Positions 55,873-64,000 of a stretch of DNA of 64,000 nt are shown here, piece by piece; positions within the stretch are counted from its first letter, which is position 1, and the number at the start of each line of letters is the position of its first letter. A program made the position numbers and the translations under genes. Origin of the DNA: Stenotrophomonas sp. BIGb0135 (GTDB lineage: Bacteria; Pseudomonadota; Gammaproteobacteria; Xanthomonadales; Xanthomonadaceae). The stretch spans positions 109,096 through 173,095 of the forward strand of contig NZ_JANUDX010000010.1 of the NCBI RefSeq assembly GCF_024810105.1, written 5' to 3'. The notes beneath the pieces were generated by a model. The model did not search any database, was not told the DNA's origin, and was given only the letters and a program-made list of their open reading frames with translations.

Positions 55873-56955
55873 CTAGGGCCGCAGCAGCAGCCGCAGGTCC
55901 TCGCCGACCTGACGCTGGTCGACCACGCGCAGACGGCGCTGCTGCTCCATCGCATGGATGCCCAGCCCGGACAGTAGCGGCAGGCCATGCTCGCCGAGCA
56001 CCGTGGGCGCCTGGTAGAGCAGCAGCTCATCGACCCAGCCACCGGCCAGCAGCGCGCCGGCCAGGGTAGCGCCGGTTTCGGTGTGCACCTCATTGATGCC
56101 ACGCTCGGCGAGCAGGCGCAGCACCGCGCCCAGGTCCAGGCGGCCGTCCTGGCTGGGCACGCTGGCAAACTCGGCGTCGGCCGCGTCCGGCGGGCTCACC
56201 GACGCATCGTGCACGTACAACGTCGGCGCCCCGCCTTCGCGCACGCGCGCGCACTCCAGCGAGCGCAACCGCGTATCGAGCACCACGCGCAGCGGCGGCA
56301 GCACCTCGGTGTCGGGCAAACGCACGGTCAGCATCGGGTCGTCGGCCAGCACCGTGTCGGCGCCGGTCAGGATCGCGCCGGCACGCGCACGCCAGTGCTG
56401 CACGTCCTCGCGCGCGGCCGCGCCGGTGATCCATTTGGAGCGGCCATCGGCCATCGCGGTGCGGCCGTCCAGGCTGGCGGCGAGCTTGACCCGCAGCCAC
56501 GGCCGGCCGCGCTCGATGCGCGACAGGAAGCCGCGGTTGAGTTCGCGCGCGTGCGCGCCCATCAGTCCTTCCCCCACCGCGATGCCGGCCTCGCGCAGCA
56601 GCACGAAGCCGCCGCCATCCACCTTCGGGAACGGATCGCGCATCGCCGCGACCACGCGACCCACGCCGGCCTCGATCAGCGCCAGCGCGCACGGCGGGGT
56701 GCGGCCATGGTGCGCGCAGGGTTCCAGGGTGACGTAGGCGGTGGCGCCGCGCGCGCGCGCGCCGGCCTGGCGCAGCGCGAACACCTCCGCATGCGGCCCG
56801 CCGGTGCGCTGGTGCCAGCCCTCGCCCACCACCTCCTGGCCCTGGGCGATCACGCAACCGACCATCGGATTGGGCCGTGCGGTGTACGCCGCGCGTTCGG
56901 CCAGGCGCAGCGCGTGCGCCATGTGCAGGTGGTCGAGGGCGGAGAAGTCGGTCAT
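55873..56955 (-). CDS. ribD: Bifunctional riboflavin deaminase-reductase
   Basis: RibD deaminates and then reduces the pyrimidine intermediate. The 360-residue protein has the deaminase zinc motif GGPHAEVFALRQAG and LEPCAHHGRTPPC (about 50-85), and the reductase half with RPWLRVKLAASLDGRTAM, SKWITGAAAREDVQHWRARA and TETGATLAGALLAGG. It is separated from ribE by 3 kb of plus-strand genes and so is not under the FMN riboswitch at 52948. A -10 TACCAT lies at about 56991-56996. Confidence 0.97.
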   Translation of the reverse strand: MTDFSALDHLHMAHALRLAERAAYTARPNPMVGCVIAQGQEVVGEGWHQRTGGPHAEVFALRQAGARARGATAYVTLEPCAHHGRTPPCALALIEAGVGRVVAAMRDPFPKVDGGGFVLLREAGIAVGEGLMGAHARELNRGFLSRIERGRPWLRVKLAASLDGRTAMADGRSKWITGAAAREDVQHWRARAGAILTGADTVLADDPMLTVRLPDTEVLPPLRVVLDTRLRSLECARVREGGAPTLYVHDASVSPPDAADAEFASVPSQDGRLDLGAVLRLLAERGINEVHTETGATLAGALLAGGWVDELLLYQAPTVLGEHGLPLLSGLGIHAMEQQRRLRVVDQRQVGEDLRLLLRP

Positions 56956-57028
56956 GGCAACGGGAATCCGGCGGCAGGCATGCAGCGCAGATGGTAGCCC
57001 GGCAAGGGTGGCCGCGACGCGGCCGGGT

Positions 57029-57550
57029 TCAGCCCTTTTTCTTCTTGGTCAGCGCGATCACGTCGCCCAGCAGTTGCAGCTGTTCGGTGCTGGAGGGCAG
57101 TTCGCGCTCCAGCTTTTCGATCTCTTCGCGGAAATCGGCCACGTCTTCGAAGCTGCGATAGACCGAGGCGAAGCGCACGTAGCCGACATGGTCGAGCTTG
57201 CGCAGTTCGTTCATCACGAACTCGCCGACCTTGATCGAGGGGATTTCACGTTCGCCGCAGATCCGCGCCTGCTGCATCACCGCGCGCACCGCCAGCTCGA
57301 TCTTGTCTTCGGGCACCGGGCGCTTCTGCAGCGCGCGGTCGAAGCCGCTGCGGACCTTGCGCGAATCGAATGCTTCACGACTGCCGTCGCTCTTGACGAT
57401 GGCGGGCAGCTTGAGTTCGATCGTTTCCAGCGTGCTGAAGCGTTCGTTGCAGGCCTCGCACTCGCGCCGACGCCGGATCGTCGCCCCGTCTTCAGAGACG
57501 CGCGAATCGATCACACGGGTATCGGCATGCTGGCAGAACGGACAGTACAT
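57029..57550 (-). CDS. nrdR: Transcriptional repressor NrdR
   Basis: NrdR represses ribonucleotide reductase genes in response to ATP/dATP. The 173-residue protein has the zinc ribbon [15 protein letters not shown] with CNERF, split by RRRRECEAC, and an ATP-cone ([15 protein letters not shown], then [15 protein letters not shown]). It ends in a lysine run. AAGG lies 7 nt before the ATG. It precedes ribD, as in many Proteobacteria. Confidence 0.97.
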   Translation of the reverse strand: MYCPFCQHADTRVIDSRVSEDGATIRRRRECEACNERFSTLETIELKLPAIVKSDGSREAFDSRKVRSGFDRALQKRPVPEDKIELAVRAVMQQARICGEREIPSIKVGEFVMNELRKLDHVGYVRFASVYRSFEDVADFREEIEKLERELPSSTEQLQLLGDVIALTKKKKG

Positions 57551-57657
57551 GGAACGCCTTGCATCAGGAAAACGTCATGCCGTGGTCACGGCAGCGTCGC
57601 AACGGTACCTGAGAGAGACCAGCTACAGCAAATGGCAGGGCCGAAGGCCAGCCCCGC

Positions 57658-58101
57658 CTAGGCGGCCCGCCGACGCAGCCAGACCAGGTGCGCCGCGCAG
57701 GAGAGCATCGGAATGCCGGGCAGCAGCAGGATCAGGGCAACCGCCCGCTGGGGCGCCCCGGCGACCTCCACGGGGAACAGCGCCTGCAACAGGCCCAGCC
57801 AGATGGCGGCTGTCGCCACGATGCCGACCCGCAGGCCGGCCCATCCCGCCGGGCACGCCCGCAGCGCCTCGGCACCCCCGCGCCACCAGCGCAGTGCCAG
57901 CGCGGACCACGCAACAACGATGAGGCCGACGCTGGCGAACCAGGCCATCGCCCAGCCAGGCACATCGCCCGGCCCACCATACTGATGCAGCACGTCGCGC
58001 AGACACAGCCCGACCCCCACCGCGACCGCCACGGCATGCGGGACGCCAACCAACCCCAGGTGCAGCAGCAGCGCGCGCTGCTGCCGGTGTGGCGGCACCA
58101 T
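57658..58101 (-). CDS. Hypothetical inner-membrane protein
   Basis: A 147-residue protein with four hydrophobic segments (about 8-30, 48-65, 85-105, 118-140). The last, AVALILLLPGIPMLSCAAHL, is followed by the basic end VWLRRRAA. Its C-terminal part resembles the preceding gene product (LGLVLLLAGPPMALPAARL then VQLRR), so the two are probably distant duplicates. It begins 4 nt after the stop of that gene. Confidence 0.6.
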   Translation of the reverse strand: MVPPHRQQRALLLHLGLVGVPHAVAVAVGVGLCLRDVLHQYGGPGDVPGWAMAWFASVGLIVVAWSALALRWWRGGAEALRACPAGWAGLRVGIVATAAIWLGLLQALFPVEVAGAPQRAVALILLLPGIPMLSCAAHLVWLRRRAA

Positions 58102-58105
58102 CCGC

Positions 58106-58531
58106 TCAGCTGCCCCGGGTCCGACGCAGTTGCACCAGCCGGGCGGCGGGCAACGCCATCGGCGGCCCGGCCAGCAGCAGGACCAGCCCCAGCGGGCTCT
58201 CGGTGGCGTGCCAGACCGCCATCCCCACCACCGGCACCGATGCCAGCATCCCCAGCCACAGCGCGGCCCACGCCCAGCGGCCACTCGCGCGCAGCCCGTC
58301 GCGGCCGTGACGCAGATAACAGCCACTCAACCACAGCCAGCCCGCGATCCCGATCAGGCCGGCCGCCCCCCAGCCGCCCAGCAACAACCGGGAGGCGCGG
58401 TCCAGGTAGGCCGGCTCAACGAAGGCGACCCACACCCCGATCACCGCCAGGGTGCCACCCCCGGCCATCCCGAGGATGCCGGTGACCAGGGCCAGCACGG
58501 CGTAGGTACGCCGTTGCCGGCCCTCGTCCAT
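58106..58531 (-). CDS. Hypothetical inner-membrane protein
   Basis: A 141-residue protein with four predicted membrane segments (TYAVLALVTGILGMAGGGTL, then GWGAAGLIGIAGWLWLSGCY, then WAWAALWLGMLASVPVVGMA and LGLVLLLAGPPMALPAARL). It begins with basic residues (DEGRQRR) and ends QLRRTRGS. The ATG lies 1 nt beyond the glyA stop, so it is co-transcribed with glyA. No function is known. Confidence 0.6.
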   Translation of the reverse strand: MDEGRQRRTYAVLALVTGILGMAGGGTLAVIGVWVAFVEPAYLDRASRLLLGGWGAAGLIGIAGWLWLSGCYLRHGRDGLRASGRWAWAALWLGMLASVPVVGMAVWHATESPLGLVLLLAGPPMALPAARLVQLRRTRGS

Positions 58532-58532
58532 G

Positions 58533-59786
<1,254 letters not shown>

Positions 59787-59825
59787 CGGTTACTCCAGGC
59801 AGGTGAGAGAAGCGATAAGCGGTTC

Positions 59826-59831
59826 ATTGTA
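59826..59831 (-). promoter_or_regulatory. -10 hexamer TACAAT of the glyA promoter
   Basis: TACAAT on the minus strand lies 40 nt before the glyA ATG. A -35 was not clear. Confidence 0.45.
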
Positions 59832-59909
59832 AGCCCGACGACCGGGACTGGCCCCTGCCGGCAGGCACGGGCGCGATCATCGAACCGGCGCGCCCAGATG
59901 CACGATCTG

Positions 59910-60010
59910 AGATGGCGTTCCTTGAATTGTTCAGATTAATTCATTTCAAACGCTAAAGTCGTTCAGCCAACAGCCGATACCGCCGACTCAGATCAAAACA
60001 GGGGTTGGCT
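59910..60010 (+). promoter_or_regulatory. AT-rich upstream region of the autotransporter gene
   Basis: The 100 bp before the autotransporter start is rich in A and T (TTGAATTGTTCAGATTAATT region). TGAATT and AATTCA form an inverted repeat at about 59920-59942, a possible regulator site. TAAAGT (59955-59960) is a candidate -10. No further assignment was possible. Confidence 0.35.
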
Positions 60011-63000
60011 GTGAATCATGTTTACCGCGTGGTCTTCAACCACGCGCTCAAGTGCGTCCAGGTGGTATCCGAATTCGCCCGCGGCGGCCGTGCGCCGGCC
60101 CGTGCCGGCGCGCGCCGCGCGCCGCGCCTGGCGCCGCTGTTCAGCGGCATCGCGCTGGCCTGCGCGGCCCCGGCCGCGATGGCCGGCGTCAACGGCTGGA
60201 ACGAGTGGCGCGCCTCGATCGACAACAACTGGGGCACGGGCGGCAACTGGGAATTCGGCGAGCCCACCGCCGGCTCCGTGGCCGCCTACATCGACGGCAG
60301 CCGCACGGCGGTGGTCTCCCAGCCTGGCGAGCAGACCGACCACCTGCACGTCGGCTATGCCAGCCGCGGCGACCTGTCGGTCCTGGGCGGCGGCACGCTG
60401 ACCTCGGGGACCATCTTCGTTGGCACCGGTGACGGCGGTACCGCTGCCACCGCCGACGGGCGGGTGCTGATCTCCGGCGCCGGGTCGACCTGGACCTCGC
60501 TCACCACCCTCGGTGTCGGCCACCTCGGCCGGGGCCTGGTCGACATCGACAACGGCGGCACGCTGTCGATCGGCCTGGATTCCTACATCGGCGCCGGCAT
60601 CAGCGGCGTGGGCGCGATCAACGTCAGCGGCGCGCAGTCGCTGTTCCGCACCGATCGCAACCTGCTGCTGGGCAACCAGGGCAACGGCACGGTGCGCATC
60701 CTCGATGGGGCGCAGATGACCAGCCTCGCCGGCTTCGTCGGCAACACCGACACCGGCGTGGGCCTGGCCGAGATCTCCGGCACCGGCAGCCGGTGGGTGA
60801 ACACCGACGTGCTCAACATCGGCCAGCTCGGCAAGGGCACGGTCAGGGTCGAGGACGGCGCCAGCGTGGAAGTGGGCGGCGCGCTGTACATCGGCAACCA
60901 GGCACTCTCGGCGAGCAACCGCTCGCGCGGCGACCTGCTGGTCTCCGGCACCGACGCGCGTTTTGTCCAGACGGGCAGCGTCGCGGTGATCGGCAACGCG
61001 GGCGTTGGCGCGATCGAGGTCTCCGACGGCGGCGCGGTCAGTCTGGGCGCCACCACGTTCGGCCTGGCCGGCAGCGGCGTCGGCACCGCCTGGGTGACCG
61101 GCACGGGCTCGCGCCTGGAGGTGGCGTCGCTGCGCATCGGCGTGGATGGCTGGGGGCGCGTGGATATCGCCGACAGTGCCACGGCAACCGTGCGCGGCAA
61201 CATCCTGCTGGGCAGCAACGCCTCGGGCGTCGGCACCCTGGTGGTCGGCCGGCAGGCGGTGCTGGCAGTCGGCGGCGCGCTGCCGGCCAGCATCACCACC
61301 GGCAACGGCACCGGCACCCTCGAACTGGGCGGCGGCACCCTGCGTGCCAACAGCGTGCTGCGCGTGGACAGCAACGTGCTGCTGGCGGCCGATTCGACCG
61401 TGGAGACGGTCAACAACGTGCTCATGCAGCGCGCCATCAGTGGCACCGGCCAGCTGCGCAAGACCGGCGCCGGCAGCCTCACGGTGAGCGCCGACAGCAG
61501 TGGCTGGAGCGGCGGCACGCTGGTCGATGCCGGCACCCTGGCGGTGTATGGCAGCAAGGCGCTGGGCACCGGCCTGGTGGCCCTGGCCGACGCGACGCGC
61601 CTGGAACTGGGGGATGCGGTGGTGCTGGACAACAGCGTGCAGCTGCGCGGCGAGGTGGCCGTGTCCGTCGGTACCGGCAGCAGCGCCACGCTGGCCGGCG
61701 GGCTCAGTGCCGGCAGCGGCGGCGTGCTGGTCAAGACCGATGGCGGCCAGCTGGTGCTGGCGGGCAGCGCCTACAGCGGCGCCACCCGCGTGGACGATGG
61801 CCGCGTGCTGGCCACCGGCAATGCCCTGCCCACCGGCAACATCGCGATCGGCAGTACCGGCACCTTCCAGATCGACACCACCCGCGTGCTGCAGTACGCC
61901 GGGCAGCTCAGCGGCACCGGCACCTTCGCCCAGGGACGCCACTGGCTGACCCTGAGCGGCGACAGCAGCGCCTTTGCCGGCACCACCGTGGTCGACCAGG
62001 GCCGGTTGATGGTGGACGGCGCACTCGGCGGGCAGGTGAACCTGGACAACGGTGCCTACCTGGCCGGCAGCGGGCGCGTGGGCAGCGTGCACCTGCGTTC
62101 GGGCAGCGTGCTGGACCCGGGCCCGAACAGCGCCGTGGGCCGGCTGACCATCACCGGTGACCTGGTGTTCGATCCGAGCGCGACCTACCGCGTCCACGTC
62201 GCCGCCGATGGCAGCAGCGACCACGTGGACGTGGCGGGCGTGGCCACCCTGGGCGGTGCCGGCACCGTGGCGGTGGCGGCGGACGGTGACTGGAAGGTGT
62301 CCACCCGCTACACCGTGCTGAGCGCTGGCGACGGCGTTGCCGGCACGTTCGGCGGCGTCACCAGCAACTTCGCCTTCCTCGACCCGAGCCTGGCCTACGA
62401 CGCCAACAACGTCTACCTGACGATGGCACGCAACGACGTGTCGATGCCGGACGTCCAGCTGGCGTTCCCGGACGTGGTGGTCAACGACAACCAGAAGGCG
62501 GTGGCCGGTGCGGTGGAAGCCCTCGGCGAGGGCAACGCGGTGTATGACGCAGTGGTGCGCCTGGAGATTCCGCAGGTGGTGCCGGCCTTCGACAGCCTCA
62601 GCGGTGAAGTGCATTCGGCCAACCGCGGCGCGCTGCTGCAGAACCGCTTCCTGCACGACGGCATCGACCGCCACCTGGATGGCCGCGCGATCAGCGGCGG
62701 CATCGCCCCCGGCGTACGCGTGTGGCTGGCCGGCAGCGGCGGCCAGCTGCACACGGACGCCACTGCGGCCAATGTCGGCACGCGCACGCAGCAGCACGGG
62801 CTGATGGCCGGTGCCGGCTGGCAGGTGGGCGAGTCGCTGCAGTTCGGCGTGGCCGCCGGCCAGCAGCAGCTGGACACCCGCCTGCGCGAGCGCGACGCAC
62901 GCGCCGAGACCGATGCGACCGAGTACGGCGTCTACGCCGACTATGGCTGGCAGGGCCTGCGCCTGCGTGGCGGCGTGACCCGCGCCGATTACCGCACCGA

Positions 63001-63541
63001 CAGCATGCGCACGGCCCAGATCGGCACGACGTTCGCCGAGTCGCTGTCGGCCCGCGAAGATGCCACCGCCACCACTGCTTTCGTGCGTGCCGGTTGGACG
63101 TTCGGCGGACCGCGTTTGCAGCTGACGCCGGAAATCGAGCTGGCCCAGGTGCGTCTGGAGAGCGATGGCAGCCAGGAACACGGTGGCCATAGCGCGCTGC
63201 AGATCGCCTCGGCCGATAGCCGTTACCGCACCGGTCTGGCGGCGTTGAAGGCCGACTGGGATATCAGCGGTGGCCTGCAGGACAAGGCGGTGGTGACCGC
63301 ACGCGTGGGCTGGCAGTACGCCGACGGCGACCGTCTGCCGACGACCACGGCTCGCTTCGTGGAGGGCGCGCAGGAGTTCGGTATCGCCGGCGCGCCGCTG
63401 GCACGCAGCAGTGTGCTGGCCCAGCTCGGTGTCGCCGTGAGCCCGAGCGCCAACAGCCGCGTGTCGCTGCAGGTGCAGGGGCGCGATGGCGATGGCCAGC
63501 GTGACATGGGTGCCCAGCTGGACTGGTCGGTCGGCTTCTGA
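60011..63541 (+). CDS. Type Va autotransporter with ESPR signal and T5SS/PEP-CTERM-associated repeats
   Basis: A 1176-residue outer-membrane autotransporter. The first 25 residues, MNHVYRVVFNHALKCVQVVS then EFARG, are an extended signal peptide region (ESPR); the signal is cleaved near AMA (residue 58). The passenger (about 60-800) starts with repeats of about 45-50 residues built on GSxW, LxIGxxGxGxVxIxDGG and IGxxGxGxxxVSG, the T5SS/PEP-CTERM-associated type. It continues with autotransporter-associated beta-strand repeats (LRKTGAGSLTVSAD and LVKTDGGQLVLAGSAYSG). The C-terminal barrel (about 905-1176) begins RVWLAGSGGQLHTDATAAN and ends LDWSVGF. It probably is an adhesin; no protease triad was seen. 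The GTG at 60011 has AGGGG 6 nt ahead; a TTG at 60005 is also in frame. Confidence 0.92.
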   Translation: MNHVYRVVFNHALKCVQVVSEFARGGRAPARAGARRAPRLAPLFSGIALACAAPAAMAGVNGWNEWRASIDNNWGTGGNWEFGEPTAGSVAAYIDGSRTAVVSQPGEQTDHLHVGYASRGDLSVLGGGTLTSGTIFVGTGDGGTAATADGRVLISGAGSTWTSLTTLGVGHLGRGLVDIDNGGTLSIGLDSYIGAGISGVGAINVSGAQSLFRTDRNLLLGNQGNGTVRILDGAQMTSLAGFVGNTDTGVGLAEISGTGSRWVNTDVLNIGQLGKGTVRVEDGASVEVGGALYIGNQALSASNRSRGDLLVSGTDARFVQTGSVAVIGNAGVGAIEVSDGGAVSLGATTFGLAGSGVGTAWVTGTGSRLEVASLRIGVDGWGRVDIADSATATVRGNILLGSNASGVGTLVVGRQAVLAVGGALPASITTGNGTGTLELGGGTLRANSVLRVDSNVLLAADSTVETVNNVLMQRAISGTGQLRKTGAGSLTVSADSSGWSGGTLVDAGTLAVYGSKALGTGLVALADATRLELGDAVVLDNSVQLRGEVAVSVGTGSSATLAGGLSAGSGGVLVKTDGGQLVLAGSAYSGATRVDDGRVLATGNALPTGNIAIGSTGTFQIDTTRVLQYAGQLSGTGTFAQGRHWLTLSGDSSAFAGTTVVDQGRLMVDGALGGQVNLDNGAYLAGSGRVGSVHLRSGSVLDPGPNSAVGRLTITGDLVFDPSATYRVHVAADGSSDHVDVAGVATLGGAGTVAVAADGDWKVSTRYTVLSAGDGVAGTFGGVTSNFAFLDPSLAYDANNVYLTMARNDVSMPDVQLAFPDVVVNDNQKAVAGAVEALGEGNAVYDAVVRLEIPQVVPAFDSLSGEVHSANRGALLQNRFLHDGIDRHLDGRAISGGIAPGVRVWLAGSGGQLHTDATAANVGTRTQQHGLMAGAGWQVGESLQFGVAAGQQQLDTRLRERDARAETDATEYGVYADYGWQGLRLRGGVTRADYRTDSMRTAQIGTTFAESLSAREDATATTAFVRAGWTFGGPRLQLTPEIELAQVRLESDGSQEHGGHSALQIASADSRYRTGLAALKADWDISGGLQDKAVVTARVGWQYADGDRLPTTTARFVEGAQEFGIAGAPLARSSVLAQLGVAVSPSANSRVSLQVQGRDGDGQRDMGAQLDWSVGF

Positions 63542-63557
63542 TGTGAGGGGGACGCGG

Positions 63558-63580
63558 GTGTGCCGGCCAATGGCCGGCAC
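63558..63580. repeat. SMAG-type repeat
   Basis: A hairpin of GTGCCGGCC with GGCCGGCAC, seventeen bases after the autotransporter stop, just before its terminator. The GTAG head is changed to GTG. Confidence 0.55.
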
Positions 63581-63589
63581 AGCCAGGAA

Positions 63590-63619
63590 AGGGCGCGCCT
63601 GCGGGCGCGCCCTTTTTTT
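63590..63619 (+). terminator. Intrinsic terminator of the autotransporter gene
   Basis: A 10-bp stem (AGGGCGCGCC with GGCGCGCCCT), 4-nt loop, followed by seven Ts. It lies 48 nt after the stop codon. Confidence 0.92.
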
Positions 63620-63755
63620 CTTTTCTCTCACTGGAGGGGAGCGTCGCGTTCCAAGGTCCGCAACACATGGCGCACCGCGTTACGTGGGGTCGCGCAGTCC
63701 AGGCGCCGTGGGGATCGGAGGGTGTCTCCGCTGGGGATGGTCGCGAGCCCGAGGG

Positions 63756-63851
63756 CCCCTCAGCGGCCGGTAGGCCCCTGGTGTAGTGTCCCCCGGCCGC
63801 GGAGCGGCCTCCTCCTTTATTTTGCCCAGGAGCCTACCGGCCGCTAAGGGG
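63756..63851. repeat. Long inverted repeat enclosing conserved core, copy A
   Basis: Arms of 26 bp with two mismatches (63756-63781 and 63826-63851) flank 44 bp. Inside lies the core TGTCCCCCGGCCGC, three bases GGA, then GCGGCCTCCTCCTTTATTT (63787-63822), which itself contains a GGCCGC/GCGGCC hairpin. A second copy of the same core, with completely different flanking arms, is at 63939-63974. On the minus strand the core reads AAATAAAGGAGGAGGCCGC, including a Shine-Dalgarno-like AAAGGAGG. Confidence 0.85.
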
Positions 63852-63910
63852 GTCGGCTGCGCCAGGCAGGTGGAAGCCAGGCTTTTCTGACGTCCGTCGG
63901 TGGGTCGGGC

Positions 63911-64000
63911 GCTGGGCCCCCATGCCCTTTCCGGCGAATGTCCCCCGGCCGCTGCGCGGCCTCCTCCTTTATTTCGCCTCCAAGGGCATGGGGGCCCAGC
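63911..64000. repeat. Long inverted repeat enclosing conserved core, copy B
   Basis: Arms of 28 bp with three mismatches (63911-63938 and 63973-64000) flank 34 bp holding the same core as copy A, with the loop triplet TGC instead of GGA. The arms, GCTGGGCCCCCATGCCCTT and its complement, have no similarity to those of copy A. The window ends at the outer edge of the right arm, so the element may continue. The 59 bp between the two copies and 63620-63755 contain nothing I recognise. Confidence 0.85.

Noticed and set aside
55496..55876. 126-codon frame over the end of the second periplasmic gene
   Set aside because: Arg/Gly/Ala-rich shadow translation with no start context; the overlapping gene at 55054-55719 has a signal peptide and normal composition.
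59993..63631. 1212-codon open frame antisense to the autotransporter
   Set aside because: It is a shadow of the GC-rich repeat-coding autotransporter. Its translation is low-complexity His/Ala/Gly/Gln-rich with no motif.

Overview
The window is a GC-rich (high-sixties percent by eye) bacterial chromosome segment, almost certainly from Stenotrophomonas (Lysobacteraceae, Gammaproteobacteria) or a close relative. The evidence is: SMAG-type repeats (hairpins that begin GTAG and carry GCCGACC/GGTCGGC-like arms) in many intergenic gaps; an Ax21-family outer-membrane protein; an SAH riboswitch in front of ahcY; and a division/cell-wall (dcw) cluster that lacks murD. No prophage, insertion sequence, CRISPR array, rRNA or tRNA gene was found. 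The window is mostly core chromosome.

Layout. (1) 1-20.4 kb holds methionine/SAM-cycle genes (metK, ahcY, metF) mixed with housekeeping and accessory genes: an LpxH-like phosphatase, a thioesterase, PEP carboxylase, an S9D-type peptidase, YbaK, an overlapping pair of small proteins of which one resembles the Imm10 immunity family, and a hydrolase - histidine kinase - LytTR regulator operon on the minus strand. (2) 19.4-25 kb holds the Nudix/ThiE-like gene, secA, an M23 peptidase and the divergent dciA. (3) 25-42 kb is a nearly unbroken minus-strand dcw cluster. In transcription order it is mraZ, rsmH, ftsL, ftsI, murE, murF, mraY, ftsW, murG, murC, ddl, ftsQ, ftsA, ftsZ, lpxC. Most junctions are 4-nt ATGA/GTGA overlaps. 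The upstream region has a TTGACA promoter and three 10-bp-spaced (C/G)(G/T)GGT boxes that look like an MraZ operator. (4) 42-49 kb holds an NRDE (TANGO2-like) gene, rnpB, rsmI, lpoA, yraN, a DUF457 membrane protein and a GlcD-like oxidase. (5) 48.8-57 kb holds riboflavin genes. A minus-strand FMN riboswitch precedes ribE, a ribBA-like fusion whose GTP cyclohydrolase half has no cysteines, ribH, nusB and thiL. ribD, nrdR and glyA lie further up. About 3 kb of plus-strand genes (an Ax21-like porin and two related periplasmic proteins) separates ribD from ribE. (6) 60-63.5 kb is a large type Va autotransporter with an ESPR-type signal. The last 250 bp holds two long inverted repeats that enclose the same ~36-bp core.

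How the parts connect. MetK makes SAM, methyltransferases (including RsmH and RsmI here) release SAH, AhcY clears SAH under direct SAH-riboswitch control, and MetF with GlyA supplies methyl groups for methionine regeneration. RibE, RibB and RibH are under FMN riboswitch control. The dcw genes make the peptidoglycan precursor and build the divisome. Their order implies that the MurD step is done by a gene outside this window.

Limits. All homology statements come from reading motifs by eye; no database search was possible. Start codons were chosen from Shine-Dalgarno sequences, overlaps and family N-termini. Promoters are hexamer matches only.
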